This document shows, piece by piece, positions 16,441-26,089 of a stretch of 37,116 nt of DNA. Under the pieces are notes generated by a model, which had not been told where the DNA came from, did not search any database, and was given only the letters and a program-made list of their open reading frames with translations. Source of the stretch: Lachnospiraceae bacterium. Its GTDB lineage: Bacteria > Bacillota > Clostridia > Lachnospirales > Lachnospiraceae. The stretch covers positions 1-37,116 of the forward strand of contig JAGACK010000045.1 of assembly GCA_017614155.1 (NCBI GenBank), given 5' to 3'. The translations under genes were made by a program, and so were the position numbers. The first letter of the stretch is position 1; the number at the start of each line of letters is the position of its first letter.

Positions 16441-17925
16441 TTATGCGAAAGGATTTTCTGTGGGATACCTCATGCCCTTCGGCTGATTGAATCCGATCTC
16501 TGAGGGATCAACTCCGATGTACTTGTATACTTCATACAGCGGTTTTCCATAGTGTCCGAACATGACAGCTCCGTGATGAGGGAAGTTCTTCTCTATGAGC
16601 ACATGTCTGTAGAACCTTCCCATCTCGGGGATCGCGAACACTCCGATGCCTCCGAATGACTTCGTTGCTACCGGAAGAACCTCGCCTTCTGCCAGATATG
16701 CGCGAAGCTTTGCATCAGCTGTGGACTGAAGCCTGAAGAAGGTGATATCGCCGGGCGCTATGTCTCCCTCAAGCGTTCCGTTGGTAACCTCTCTCGGAAG
16801 CGCGCGGGCCATGATCTTCTGGAACTTCATCTCACAGTTGCCAAGCCTTGATGAGCAGGTATTTCCGCAATGGAATCCCATGAATGTATCGGTATGGGTA
16901 TAATCAAACTTGCCCTTGATCGATTCATTGTACATATCATCGGGCACTGAATTGTTGATATCAAGGAGAGTCACGCTCTCACCCGATATGCAGGTTCCGA
17001 TGTATTCTGAAAGGGCTCCGTAGATATCAACCTCGCAGGATACGGGGATTCCCCTTCCGGTAAGTCTGGAATTTACATAGCAGGGCACGAACTTGAACTG
17101 GGTCTGGAATGCAGGCCAGCACTTTCCTGCTATGGTCACATACTTCCTGTAGCCCTTGTGAGCCTCAACCCAGTCAAGGAGAGTCAGCTCATACTGGGCA
17201 AGCTTCGGCAGGATCTCAGGTATCTTGTTTCCTGTGCCGAGCTCTTTTGCCATATCTGCCGTAACATCAGCGATCCTCTTGTCATCCGCATGTTTGTTGA
17301 AGGATTCGAAAAGATCCAGCTCTGAATTCTCCTCGATCTCCACATCAAGATTGTAAAGCTGCTTTACGGGAGCGTTGCAGGCAAGGAAGTTGAGCGGTCT
17401 GGGACCGAATGATATAACCTTGAGGTTCTTTAATCCGTCTACCGCACGTACAACGGGAACGAATTCATTGATCATCTTTGCGCATTCATCAGCCGTTCCT
17501 ACAGGATACTCGGGGATGAAGGCCTTGATGTTCCTGAGTGCAAGGTTGTAGCTCGCATTCAGCATACCGCAATATGCATCTCCTCTGCCGTCGGAAAGAT
17601 CGTTCTGGCTCTCCTCTGCAGCAGCGATGAACATAGCCGGTCCGTCATAGTGCTTTGCAAGAAGTGTCTCGGATATCTCAGGTCCGAAATTTCCAAGATA
17701 TACAACAAGTCCGTTACATTCATTTTTCTTTATATCTTCAAGTGCCTGAACCATGTGGATCTCGCTCTCTACTATGCAGATGGGGCACTCATAGATATCG
17801 GAAGCATCATAATTCTTTTTGTATGCCTCCACCAGCGCCTTGCGGCGGTTTACTGCCAGTGACTCGGGAAAACAGTCACGGGATACTGCTACGATACCAA
17901 TTTTGGCTTTAGGGATATTTTGCAA
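16441..17925 (-). CDS. L-fucose/L-arabinose isomerase-family protein
   Basis: A 494-residue cytoplasmic protein of the L-fucose/L-arabinose isomerase superfamily, whose members interconvert aldoses and ketoses with a divalent metal. The N-terminal half has alternating strand-helix segments (KIGIVAVSRDCFP, GLVVYLGNFGPE, GPAMFIAAAEE). The C-terminal half carries HCGNTCSS and GHYGKPLYEVYKYIG, regions that in the family help form the metal and substrate site. The exact sugar cannot be told, and family members outside true FucI/AraA have uncertain roles. The start is a TTG, 9 bases after a perfect AGGAGG. It stands alone between its own promoter and terminator, next to the sugar-sensing genes, and is a natural candidate for their regulon. 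Confidence 0.88.
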   Translation of the reverse strand: MQNIPKAKIGIVAVSRDCFPESLAVNRRKALVEAYKKNYDASDIYECPICIVESEIHMVQALEDIKKNECNGLVVYLGNFGPEISETLLAKHYDGPAMFIAAAEESQNDLSDGRGDAYCGMLNASYNLALRNIKAFIPEYPVGTADECAKMINEFVPVVRAVDGLKNLKVISFGPRPLNFLACNAPVKQLYNLDVEIEENSELDLFESFNKHADDKRIADVTADMAKELGTGNKIPEILPKLAQYELTLLDWVEAHKGYRKYVTIAGKCWPAFQTQFKFVPCYVNSRLTGRGIPVSCEVDIYGALSEYIGTCISGESVTLLDINNSVPDDMYNESIKGKFDYTHTDTFMGFHCGNTCSSRLGNCEMKFQKIMARALPREVTNGTLEGDIAPGDITFFRLQSTADAKLRAYLAEGEVLPVATKSFGGIGVFAIPEMGRFYRHVLIEKNFPHHGAVMFGHYGKPLYEVYKYIGVDPSEIGFNQPKGMRYPTENPFA

Positions 17926-17965
17926 TTTACGGTTCCTCCTTTACGTAAATAGATTTATACGTTTA

Positions 17966-17994
17966 ATTGTATTGCTAAATCTGTCGGAATTCAA
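17966..17994 (-). promoter_or_regulatory. Promoter of the isomerase gene
   Basis: On the minus strand TTGAAT (17994-17989), a 17-base spacer, then TACAAT (17971-17966). Between it and the ribosome site lies the palindrome TTTACGTAAA (17940-17949), placed where an operator or activator half-site could act. Confidence 0.6.
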
Positions 17995-18022
17995 CAAAAA
18001 TATCTTTGGATCCGGGGATTTT

Positions 18023-18574
18023 TTATTCACTTTTTCGGATAGTTTCCATATGCGCATCCCATATTGTATTTCCGTCTTCGACCATATCAAAATATTGTTC
18101 CCTGAATATTTCATACAGCTCCCTGCTGTCTTCTCCGTAGCCGAATCTTTCGGGGGCTCTTCTGAGGACCGTATCTATATCCTCGATGATCATATGCGCC
18201 ACTTTTTCATCGCTGAGGGTGATCATCCCTGAAAGGGCGCTTCTGTACTGATGGCTTGTCAGGCAGCTCTTCAGGTAGACCTTCGCGAAATCCTTCCATT
18301 CCTCCTTCAGGAGCTCATCCCTTTTCTGATCAAGGACTCCCATCTGTCTCAGGTTTTTCTCCAGCTCTTTTTTTTCATCGTTCAGATTGATGCCGTGCAG
18401 ATTGTTCCTGAATGATACATTTATCATCATGAAAGACCTGATGAAAAGATCCGCCTTTTTCTTTCCGGGCTTTTTCCCGTATCTGAGACACTTTATCTCA
18501 TGCTCCCTCGTTCCGGGAACCGTGTCCACGCTATCCTGTATTTCTTCTTTTTCGTTTCTCTTCTTAAAAAACAT
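18023..18574 (-). CDS. Unrecognised charged cytoplasmic protein
   Basis: A 183-residue protein I do not recognise. It has no signal peptide or membrane segment. It begins with a basic/acidic, probably disordered stretch (MFFKKRNEKEEIQ) and is otherwise predicted largely helical, with many Lys, Glu, Asp and Arg residues. KKADLFIRSFMMINVSFRNNL and ILKSCLT-type hydrophobic patches suggest a small helical bundle. It starts 3 bases after the TrmH-family gene stop and so is the last gene of the murA-to-here run. The composition resembles its neighbours and does not suggest recent transfer. Confidence 0.7.
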   Translation of the reverse strand: MFFKKRNEKEEIQDSVDTVPGTREHEIKCLRYGKKPGKKKADLFIRSFMMINVSFRNNLHGINLNDEKKELEKNLRQMGVLDQKRDELLKEEWKDFAKVYLKSCLTSHQYRSALSGMITLSDEKVAHMIIEDIDTVLRRAPERFGYGEDSRELYEIFREQYFDMVEDGNTIWDAHMETIRKSE

Positions 18575-18577
18575 CCC

Positions 18578-19321
18578 TTACTCCAGGTACATGAGAAGCG
18601 CTGCAGCCACTGCGGCATTGAGCGACTCTACCTTTCCCTTCATCGGTATTCTTATCTTTCTGTCGCACAGATCCGATATTTCCTTCGAGAGGCCGGCTCC
18701 TTCGTTTCCGATGACAAATGCCCTCTTTTTTTCAAGCGTTATCCCGCGCATGTCCTCTCCCGAAAGATCTGCGGCATACAGTTTTATGCCCCGTTTCTGA
18801 AAACCCGTAAGTGTCTCTTTGAGATCATCCGTATAAAAAAAAGGGACCCTGAAGATCGATCCCATGGTGGATCTGACCACCTTTGGCGAATAGATGTCTG
18901 CCGTGTTCCTGTCCATTATGACACAGGCAGCGCCCGCAGCCTCCGCGGTCCTGATTATGGTCCCGAGATTTCCCGGATCCTGGATCCCTTCCAGGACTAC
19001 TGCCGTGCCCTCATCATTTCCAAAAGAGATCCCGGCTTCTTTTCCGGTCTCCGGTTTTTTTATGACCGCGAGTATGCCCTGCGGATGCTTCGTATCACAG
19101 AGTTTCCTGTACGCTTCATCATTAAGGACATAAGCATCGGTATCCGGATGCTTTTCATGGTATGTCCCGGAGACAACCACGGTCTCGATCAGGCTTTCCG
19201 GTATCTCCTCAAAGAACCTCTCCCCTTCACCCGTGAAAAGACCCGTCTTTTTTCTTGCGCTTCCTCTTTCGATCAGTGCCCGGATCTCTTTGTACTGTCT
19301 GTTCGTCAGTTCCTTTTTCAT
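18578..19321 (-). CDS. TrmH/SpoU-family RNA 2'-O-methyltransferase
   Basis: A 247-residue SPOUT-class RNA methyltransferase using S-adenosylmethionine. The N-terminal domain (about 1-90) is an RNA-binding substrate domain. The C-terminal knotted domain has all three SpoU motifs: LEGIQDPGNLGTIIRTAEA (motif 1), VIGNEGAGLS (motif 2) and IPMKGKVESLNAAVAAAL (motif 3). The target (23S rRNA or tRNA) cannot be told from the sequence. It lies one base after pfkA, and metK, which makes its cofactor, is further upstream in the same run. Confidence 0.93.
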   Translation of the reverse strand: MKKELTNRQYKEIRALIERGSARKKTGLFTGEGERFFEEIPESLIETVVVSGTYHEKHPDTDAYVLNDEAYRKLCDTKHPQGILAVIKKPETGKEAGISFGNDEGTAVVLEGIQDPGNLGTIIRTAEAAGAACVIMDRNTADIYSPKVVRSTMGSIFRVPFFYTDDLKETLTGFQKRGIKLYAADLSGEDMRGITLEKKRAFVIGNEGAGLSKEISDLCDRKIRIPMKGKVESLNAAVAAALLMYLE

Positions 19322-19322
19322 C

Positions 19323-20303
19323 CTATTTCGAGATTGCCTTTGCTATCTCATACTGATATTCGGAAAGCTCTTTTTTCATTGCAAGAGCTTCATCTATGTC
19401 AAAATCAGTGAACTCACCGTTCTTGTAGCTTATCACCCTGTTCAGCACACCCTTTGAAAGAAGATCTGCGGCCATTGCGCCCATCATGGATGCATAGTAC
19501 CTGTCCTTGCAGGTAGGAGATCCTCCTCTTTGCATGTATCCGAGAATGGTCGCCCTGGTCTCCATTCCCGTCGCCGCCTCTATACGTCTTGCCATTGAAG
19601 TGGAATGCCCTATGCCCTCCGCATTTATTATCAGATGATGGGTCTTTCCGGCTTTGCGGCTTTCTATGATGTGATTTATTATCTCCTGCTCATCAAAATT
19701 GTAGTTCTCCGGTATCAGGATGTCCTCGGCTCCGCTGGCGACCCCGCACCAGAGCGCGATATAACCTGCATTTCTTCCCATTACCTCTATGATCGAGCAT
19801 CTTTCATGGGATGAGGATGTGTCCCTGACCTTGTCTATAGCCTGAAGAGCAGTGTTTACCGCAGTATCAAATCCTATGGTGTAATCCGTGCATGCTATAT
19901 CAAGATCGATAGTCCCCGGCAGGCACATGACAGGTATGCCTTCCGTGCTCAGAAGCTGCGCTCCTCTGTAGGATCCGTCTCCTCCTATCACTACGACTGC
20001 ATCGAATTTATGCTTCCTGCAGATCGCCGCTGCCTTCTTTCTGCCTTCTTCTGTCCTGAACTCGTCACTCCTCGCCGTACGGAGGATGGTCCCTCCCTTC
20101 TGTACGCTGTCGGAAACGCTCCTGGGTCCCATCTCGATGAATTCCTCCGACAGCATGCCCTGATATCCCTTCTGTATGCCGGTCACCTCGATGCCGTTTA
20201 CGATGGCCTTCCTGACAACCGCTCTGATCGCCGCGTTCATTCCCGGCGCATCACCGCCGCTGGTCAGAACCGCAATCTTTTTTATCTTCTTATTTTCTGC
20301 CAT
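19323..20303 (-). CDS. pfkA: 6-phosphofructokinase (ATP-dependent)
   Basis: Phosphorylates fructose 6-phosphate to fructose 1,6-bisphosphate, the committed step of glycolysis. At 326 residues it is a standard PfkA subunit. The ATP site SGGDAPGMNA (15-24) and GGDGS, with glycine where PPi-dependent enzymes have aspartate, and PGTID (glycine rather than lysine) indicate ATP use. The catalytic TIDxD motif reads TIDLD, keeping both aspartates but with Leu in place of the common Asn. The MGRNAGYIA and RATILGYMQRGGSP motifs are present. Its start overlaps the dnaE stop by 14 bases. Confidence 0.96.
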   Translation of the reverse strand: MAENKKIKKIAVLTSGGDAPGMNAAIRAVVRKAIVNGIEVTGIQKGYQGMLSEEFIEMGPRSVSDSVQKGGTILRTARSDEFRTEEGRKKAAAICRKHKFDAVVVIGGDGSYRGAQLLSTEGIPVMCLPGTIDLDIACTDYTIGFDTAVNTALQAIDKVRDTSSSHERCSIIEVMGRNAGYIALWCGVASGAEDILIPENYNFDEQEIINHIIESRKAGKTHHLIINAEGIGHSTSMARRIEAATGMETRATILGYMQRGGSPTCKDRYYASMMGAMAADLLSKGVLNRVISYKNGEFTDFDIDEALAMKKELSEYQYEIAKAISK

Positions 20304-23300
20304 TGGAACCCTCCTTTACATTCTCATCACCCAGCATTTCCTGAAGGTCTTTTATTATCCCGTCCAGATCGACAGTTTCCTTCAGGACTTTTTGTTTCTT
20401 TTCCTTTTTCAGATATATCACTACAGCGTCTCTTCCCCTGCAGCCCCTCAGCTTGGAAAAGAGCTCGCCCTTTTTGCTGTCGTAGCTTTCCCTGTCCTCA
20501 AATCTGATGAAAAGCTTTTTGGGAGCCTCATCGAGAGGATAGACTTCATCCGCGATCAGCTGTCCGTCCTTTTCATCATCCGTCTTGACCCTGCCTTTCA
20601 CGAACACCTTGCTGTCCTCCGCAAGGATATCCTTTATCTCATAATAAACATTCGGCCAGACGATCACTTCAACGCTCCCTACCAGATCCTCCAAAGTGAT
20701 TATTGCCATAGTGTCGCCCTTTTTCGTCTGCCTGACATTCACATCCAGTATAAGGCCTCCTATTGTCTGTACGCTGCCTTCGTCAAGGTTTGTGACGCCA
20801 AGCTCGGGATCGTACATAAAGTCCGTGCTCATGGCCGTGATGTTGTTTTTCCAGAGCGTTTCATATTCTTCAAGAGGATGGCCCGTAATGTATGCGCCCG
20901 TGACCTCTTTTTCATAAGCAAGCCGTGTCTGCCTGTCAAAGTCCTCTACATTGGGAATCGTTATATCATAAGGCCCGGTACTGTCTTCGCTCCCGTTTCC
21001 GAGTATATCCGCAAATGACATCTGCCCGTCTATGTTCTTTTTCTTTTCTTCGGCGACGCTGTCTGCCATCAGGCCATGTATCATCATGAAGGCCCGTCTG
21101 TTTGATCCGAGAGAATCCAGTGCGCCGGCCTTGATGAAGCTTTCGACCGCTCTTTTGTTTACTTCTTTCCCCGAAACCCTTTTTATGAAATCATACAGAT
21201 CCCTGAAGCGTCCGCCTCTTTCTCTTTCTTCTATTATGGTAGATATGACCGGTCTGCCGACTGACTTGACTGCACAGAGCGCATATCTGATCGAATCATC
21301 TCCTGCGACCGTGAAATCCGCGCCGCCCTCGTTGATGTCGGGCGGAAGTATCTTTATCCCCATGTTCCTGCATACAAGGATATATTCCGATACCTTCACA
21401 CTGTTGTCAATGAAGCTTGTCAGAAGCGCCGCCATGTATTCAACAGGATGATAGTATTTCAGATAAGCGGTCTGCATCGTGACATAGGCATAGCTTGCGG
21501 CATGTGATTTATTGAAGGCGTATTCCGCAAAATCCATCATGTCGCCGAATATCTTTTTGGCGACATTTTCCGGAATCCCGTTTGCAAGGCAGCCCGGGAC
21601 ATTCTGCCCGCTGTTTCCGTAAACGAAGTTTGCCTCCTCTTCCTCCATCACCTTCTTTTTCTTTTTGCTCATGGCACGCCTGACCATGTCTGCCCGTCCC
21701 AGGGTGTATCCTCCCAGCTTCTGGACGATCTGCATGACCTGTTCCTGATATACTATGCAGCCATAGGTGGGAGCAAGTATGGGTTCAAGCTCCGGACAGT
21801 CATAGGTGACCCTGTCGGCATTGTTTTTTCCTTCGATGTATTTGGGAATGAAATCCATGGGGCCCGGCCTGTAGAGCGCGATGCCCGCGATGATATCCTC
21901 TATGCTCTTCGGCTTCAGCTTCTTCATGAAGGATCTCATCCCGTCCGACTCTATCTGGAAGATGCCCTCCGTATTTCCGGTGCTGATATAATCCATTACC
22001 TTCGGATCATCATAGTCTATCTTTTCGATATCAAGATGCTCCTCAGGATGTCTTTCGTTGATGCATCTGACAGCATCGTCTATAACGGTGAGAGTCCGAA
22101 GTCCCAGAAAGTCCATCTTCAGAAGCCCGAGTTCTTCTATCGTGGTCATAGTGAACTGCGTTGTGATCTCCCCGTTCACGGCTCTCGAAAGGGGCACATA
22201 CCTGTCCACATCCTCAGGCGTGATAAGAATCCCCGCCGCATGGATGGATGTATTGCGCAGAAGTCCTTCAAGCCTCCTGCTCATGTCTATGATCTCCTTT
22301 ACTTCATCGTCGGATTCATAGAGCTGTCTTAAATCCCTGCTTTCCTCAAGAGCTTTCTCCAGTGTGATGTCCTTAATATTGGGTATCATCTTTGAAAGCA
22401 TGTCACCGCGTGAATAAGGCAGGTCCATGACCCTGCACACATCCCTGATGACTCCCTTTGCCGCGAAAGTGCCAAAGGTGATTATCTGCACGCATCTTGT
22501 CTTGCCGTATTTTTCTATCACATAATCTATGACCTTCTGCCTGTCCTCATATGCAAAGTCCACATCTATATCAGGCATAGATACTCTTTCCGGATTGAGG
22601 AACCTTTCAAAGAGAAGATCGAACCTTATCGGATCGATGTCGGTAATCTCCAGGCAGTATGACACCAGCGATCCCGCAGCGGAACCCCTTCCGGGTCCAA
22701 CCGGTATGCCGTTCTTTTTTGCAAAATTGATATAGTCCCAGACGATGAGGAAGTAATCGACAAAGCCCATCGTTTTTATTATGCCAAGCTCTTCCTCCAT
22801 CCTTGAGCGCAGGGTCCCGTCATCATCCGGATATCTTTTTTTCAGACCCTCTGAGGCAAGGTGGTTCAGGTATCCCCACGAATCATATCCTTCCGGCACA
22901 TCAAAATGAGGAAGCTTTGTATTGTGGAACTCTATGTCTATATTGCAGCGGTCCGCTATCTTTTGCGTATTTTCAACCGCCTCCAGCGCATAGGGAAAGA
23001 TATCCCTCATCTCCTGTTCGGACTTCACATAGAACTGTCCGCCCTCATAGCGCATCCTGTCTTCATCTGAAAGCTTCTTTCCGGTCTGAAGGCACAGCAA
23101 TATGTCATGCGGCTTTACATCATCTTCGTATGTGTAGTGGCAGTCATTCGTGACTATGAGAGGGATCCCCAGTTTTTCCGACATGCTGACGAGGGTCTGG
23201 TTTACCAGCGTCTGCTCCTGCAGGCCGTGATCCTGCAGCTCCAGGAAATAATTGTCTTTTCCGAATATCTCCCTGTACTCCAGAGCAGCCTTTTCAGCCT

Positions 23301-23760
23301 CCGTGTTCATGCCCTTCATGATGAAGGACGCGACCTCTCCCGCAAGGCAGGCCGATGAACAGATGATCCCCTCGTGATACTCTTTGAGTACTTCTTTGTC
23401 AACCCTCGGTTTATAATAAAAGCCTTCCGTAAATCCAAGCGAGACGATCTTCATCAGGTTGTCATAGCCCTTATTATTTTCTGCCAGCAGTATCAGGTGG
23501 TGATATCTGTCCTCGCCATGACCGGCTTCTTTGTCAAATCTCGATCCCGGAGCGACATATACCTCGCAGCCCAGTATCGGCTTGATGCCGGCAGCAATAC
23601 ATTCCTTATAAAAATCAATCACACCGTACATGACGCCGTGATCTGTGATTGCTGCAGCATTCATACCGAGTTCTTTGACTCTTGCCACATACTCTTTTAT
23701 CTTGTTGGATCCATCCAGAATTGAATATTCTGTATGCGAATGAAGGTGAACAAATGACAT
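20290..23760 (-). CDS. dnaE: DNA polymerase III alpha subunit (DnaE)
   Basis: A 1156-residue replicative polymerase. The N-terminal PHP domain begins HLHSHTEYSILDG and includes AAITDHGVMYG. The polymerase core has the PGRGSAAGSLV motif and the catalytic palm aspartates in PDIDVDF. The HhH DNA-binding region (residues about 800-900) and the C-terminal OB-fold (VEVIVWPNVYYEIKD) follow. It lacks the 3'-5' exonuclease insert of PolC. Clostridia usually carry both PolC and DnaE, so this may extend RNA primers or share synthesis. The ATG overlaps the HD-GYP stop (TAATG), and it is in one run with pfkA, as in many Firmicutes. Confidence 0.97.
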   Translation of the reverse strand: MSFVHLHSHTEYSILDGSNKIKEYVARVKELGMNAAAITDHGVMYGVIDFYKECIAAGIKPILGCEVYVAPGSRFDKEAGHGEDRYHHLILLAENNKGYDNLMKIVSLGFTEGFYYKPRVDKEVLKEYHEGIICSSACLAGEVASFIMKGMNTEAEKAALEYREIFGKDNYFLELQDHGLQEQTLVNQTLVSMSEKLGIPLIVTNDCHYTYEDDVKPHDILLCLQTGKKLSDEDRMRYEGGQFYVKSEQEMRDIFPYALEAVENTQKIADRCNIDIEFHNTKLPHFDVPEGYDSWGYLNHLASEGLKKRYPDDDGTLRSRMEEELGIIKTMGFVDYFLIVWDYINFAKKNGIPVGPGRGSAAGSLVSYCLEITDIDPIRFDLLFERFLNPERVSMPDIDVDFAYEDRQKVIDYVIEKYGKTRCVQIITFGTFAAKGVIRDVCRVMDLPYSRGDMLSKMIPNIKDITLEKALEESRDLRQLYESDDEVKEIIDMSRRLEGLLRNTSIHAAGILITPEDVDRYVPLSRAVNGEITTQFTMTTIEELGLLKMDFLGLRTLTVIDDAVRCINERHPEEHLDIEKIDYDDPKVMDYISTGNTEGIFQIESDGMRSFMKKLKPKSIEDIIAGIALYRPGPMDFIPKYIEGKNNADRVTYDCPELEPILAPTYGCIVYQEQVMQIVQKLGGYTLGRADMVRRAMSKKKKKVMEEEEANFVYGNSGQNVPGCLANGIPENVAKKIFGDMMDFAEYAFNKSHAASYAYVTMQTAYLKYYHPVEYMAALLTSFIDNSVKVSEYILVCRNMGIKILPPDINEGGADFTVAGDDSIRYALCAVKSVGRPVISTIIEERERGGRFRDLYDFIKRVSGKEVNKRAVESFIKAGALDSLGSNRRAFMMIHGLMADSVAEEKKKNIDGQMSFADILGNGSEDSTGPYDITIPNVEDFDRQTRLAYEKEVTGAYITGHPLEEYETLWKNNITAMSTDFMYDPELGVTNLDEGSVQTIGGLILDVNVRQTKKGDTMAIITLEDLVGSVEVIVWPNVYYEIKDILAEDSKVFVKGRVKTDDEKDGQLIADEVYPLDEAPKKLFIRFEDRESYDSKKGELFSKLRGCRGRDAVVIYLKKEKKQKVLKETVDLDGIIKDLQEMLGDENVKEGSNGRK

Positions 23761-24845
23761 TATATTATCTCTTCTACATAAAGGCCGTGTTCATGAGACA
23801 GATCTATATAACGGTTCCCACAGTGTACCATGGGATGCGACAGATCGAGTTTGTTTATCAGAACGATCTCTCCTTCCATCCCGTTTGAAAGTCTGACGCG
23901 GTTATTCAGATATGTATTGACTATGTATTCCAAAAATATAAGTATGTATTCGGAATCATATTTCTGAAGGCCCTCTGACTCAAAGACGCTTATTACCTTG
24001 AACGGACACAGCGGACCTCTGTATACTCTGGCGCTTGTCATGGCATCATAAACATCGGCTATGGCAACGATCTTTGCGAACGGATCAATCCTGTTGCCTA
24101 AAAGTCCCATCGGGTAGCCGGATCCGTCGCATCTTTCATGATGCATCAGCGCGGCATTTTTTACCCTGTCATCAAGATCATACTGCTTCAGCATATTAAA
24201 GCCCTCTATCGTATGGGTCTTGACCAGATCGTATTCATCATCTGTCAGGCTGGCAGCTTTGCCGATCACATTATCCGGGATCTTCAGTTTTCCGACATCA
24301 TGAAGAAGTCCGGCCAGTGTCAGTGTCTGGACATCCCTGTCGGTAAGTCCGAGCCACTTTCCAAACACATTGCAGATCAGTGCCACATTGAGACTGTGGG
24401 CATAGGTGGGATCGTCATAGTTTCGCATGTTATGAAGCATGTCAAAGACATGGTATCCCGATTTAGCTTCACTGACCAGCGACATCGTTTCCCCGAGCAT
24501 TTCTTCCGATTTGATGCTGCCTGCCCTCTGGGTCACTATATCATTGACCTTGTCCTTCATGGATGTAACGGTATTGTCAAAGTCGTTTTTAAACTGTTTG
24601 AATTCTTCGCTGTTCTTTATCTTCTGGGAATAGGAAAGCTCTCCCGTGGCTTCACCGTCCTCGGGAACAGTCACCATCGAATCCTCTTTGATCCTCACGC
24701 TCAGGATCGAATAGAATTCGAGTTTTGTTATAGTCTTGTCCGTAAGCTCCGTGTCCTTCAGAAGCACAAGCTGATTGTTGTAGGTATAAACATCCTCAGC
24801 CGTGACCATCCCCGGGACCAGATCCTGCGTCAGAATTCGAGGCAT
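23760..24845 (-). CDS. HD-GYP cyclic-di-GMP phosphodiesterase
   Basis: A 361-residue protein. After an N-terminal region of ~140 residues with no clear membrane segment lies an HD-GYP domain: HSLNVALI, the metal-binding HD pair (182-183 in LLHDVGKLKIP), HT at 211, HHE (235-237) and the signature GYP (243-245 in DGSGYP). A further ADVYDAMT motif follows. These residues are intact, so it should degrade cyclic di-GMP or a related dinucleotide. A regulatory C-terminal segment of ~60 residues follows. It sits between metK and dnaE, and no diguanylate cyclase is in the window. Confidence 0.92.
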   Translation of the reverse strand: MPRILTQDLVPGMVTAEDVYTYNNQLVLLKDTELTDKTITKLEFYSILSVRIKEDSMVTVPEDGEATGELSYSQKIKNSEEFKQFKNDFDNTVTSMKDKVNDIVTQRAGSIKSEEMLGETMSLVSEAKSGYHVFDMLHNMRNYDDPTYAHSLNVALICNVFGKWLGLTDRDVQTLTLAGLLHDVGKLKIPDNVIGKAASLTDDEYDLVKTHTIEGFNMLKQYDLDDRVKNAALMHHERCDGSGYPMGLLGNRIDPFAKIVAIADVYDAMTSARVYRGPLCPFKVISVFESEGLQKYDSEYILIFLEYIVNTYLNNRVRLSNGMEGEIVLINKLDLSHPMVHCGNRYIDLSHEHGLYVEEII

Positions 24846-24878
24846 AAGCTTCCCCCTTAAGCTTTCCTGTCTGCTGTC

Positions 24879-26072
24879 TTACAGATACTTCTTCAGTGCT
24901 TCTGCTCTGTCCGTTTTCTCCCACGGAAGATCCACATCAAGCCTTCCGAAATGACCGTATGCGGCGGTCTGCTTGTATATCGGCCTGCGAAGATCGAGCA
25001 TCTTTATGATGCCGGCGGGACGAAGATCGAAATTCTCACGGATGATCTCAACAAGCTTCTCATCCGAAACCTTTCCGGTACCTGAAGTATCCACCATTAT
25101 GGAAGTAGGCTGCGCAACACCTATCGCATATGAAAGCTGTATCTCACATCTGTCCGCAAGACCCGCTGCCACAATGTTCTTTGCTACATAGCGCGCAGCA
25201 TATGCAGCGCTGCGATCAACCTTTGTGCAGTCTTTTCCGGAAAATGCTCCGCCGCCGTGACGGGCATATCCGCCATAGGTATCTACTATGATCTTCCTTC
25301 CGGTGAGGCCTGCATCTCCGTGAGGACCTCCGATAACAAACCTTCCGGTGGGGTTGATGAATATCTTTGTCCTGTCATCGATCAGTTCTTTGGCCACTAT
25401 CGGATCTATCACATATTTTCTCACATCTGCATGTATCTGTTCCTGTGTGACATCTTCATCATGCTGGGTCGAGATGACAATAGCCTCAAGCCTGACCGGC
25501 TTTCCGTTCTCATCATACTCGACTGAAACCTGGCTTTTTCCATCGGGCCTGAGGTACTTTAATGTGCCGTCCTTCCTGACCTTTGTAAGCTGCCTGCAGA
25601 GCTTATGCGCCAGAGCTATGGAATAAGGCATGTATTCAGGTGTCTCATTTGTCGCATAACCAAACATCATTCCCTGATCGCCTGCTCCGATCGCTTCTAT
25701 CTCTTCATCCGTCATCTGTTTTTCTCTTGCTTCCAGGGCCCTGTCAACTCCCATCGCGATATCCGATGACTGCTCATCGATAGCGACCATGACGGCACAG
25801 GTATTTCCGTCAAAGCCGTATTCCGACTTCGTGTATCCGATCTCATTTACGGTATCTCTTACCACCTTTTGTATATCTACATAAGCCTCGGTTGTGATCT
25901 CTCCGGTAACCAGGACAAAGCCTGTACAGGTAGTGGTCTCACAGGCAACCCTGCTCATAGGGTCCTGCTTCATGCACTCGTCAAGGATCGCATCCGATAT
26001 CGCGTCGCAGACCTTATCGGGATGTCCTTCCGTAACCGATTCTGAAGTAAATAATCTCTTTTCCATAGCCAA
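24879..26072 (-). CDS. metK: S-adenosylmethionine synthetase
   Basis: Makes S-adenosylmethionine from methionine and ATP. The 397-residue protein has the N-terminal [20 protein letters not shown] motif with catalytic His17, the central [12 protein letters not shown] loop and the C-terminal [16 protein letters not shown] loop. It starts 17 bases after the murA stop, preceded by an AAAGGA site, so the gap cannot hold a SAM riboswitch. It is second in the murA-metK run. Confidence 0.98.
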   Translation of the reverse strand: MAMEKRLFTSESVTEGHPDKVCDAISDAILDECMKQDPMSRVACETTTCTGFVLVTGEITTEAYVDIQKVVRDTVNEIGYTKSEYGFDGNTCAVMVAIDEQSSDIAMGVDRALEAREKQMTDEEIEAIGAGDQGMMFGYATNETPEYMPYSIALAHKLCRQLTKVRKDGTLKYLRPDGKSQVSVEYDENGKPVRLEAIVISTQHDEDVTQEQIHADVRKYVIDPIVAKELIDDRTKIFINPTGRFVIGGPHGDAGLTGRKIIVDTYGGYARHGGGAFSGKDCTKVDRSAAYAARYVAKNIVAAGLADRCEIQLSYAIGVAQPTSIMVDTSGTGKVSDEKLVEIIRENFDLRPAGIIKMLDLRRPIYKQTAAYGHFGRLDVDLPWEKTDRAEALKKYL

Positions 26073-26089
26073 ATATCCTTTCTTATATA

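Noticed and set aside
26073-26089. Possible SAM riboswitch in front of metK
   Set aside because: Only 17 bases separate murA and metK, far too few for any known SAM riboswitch.
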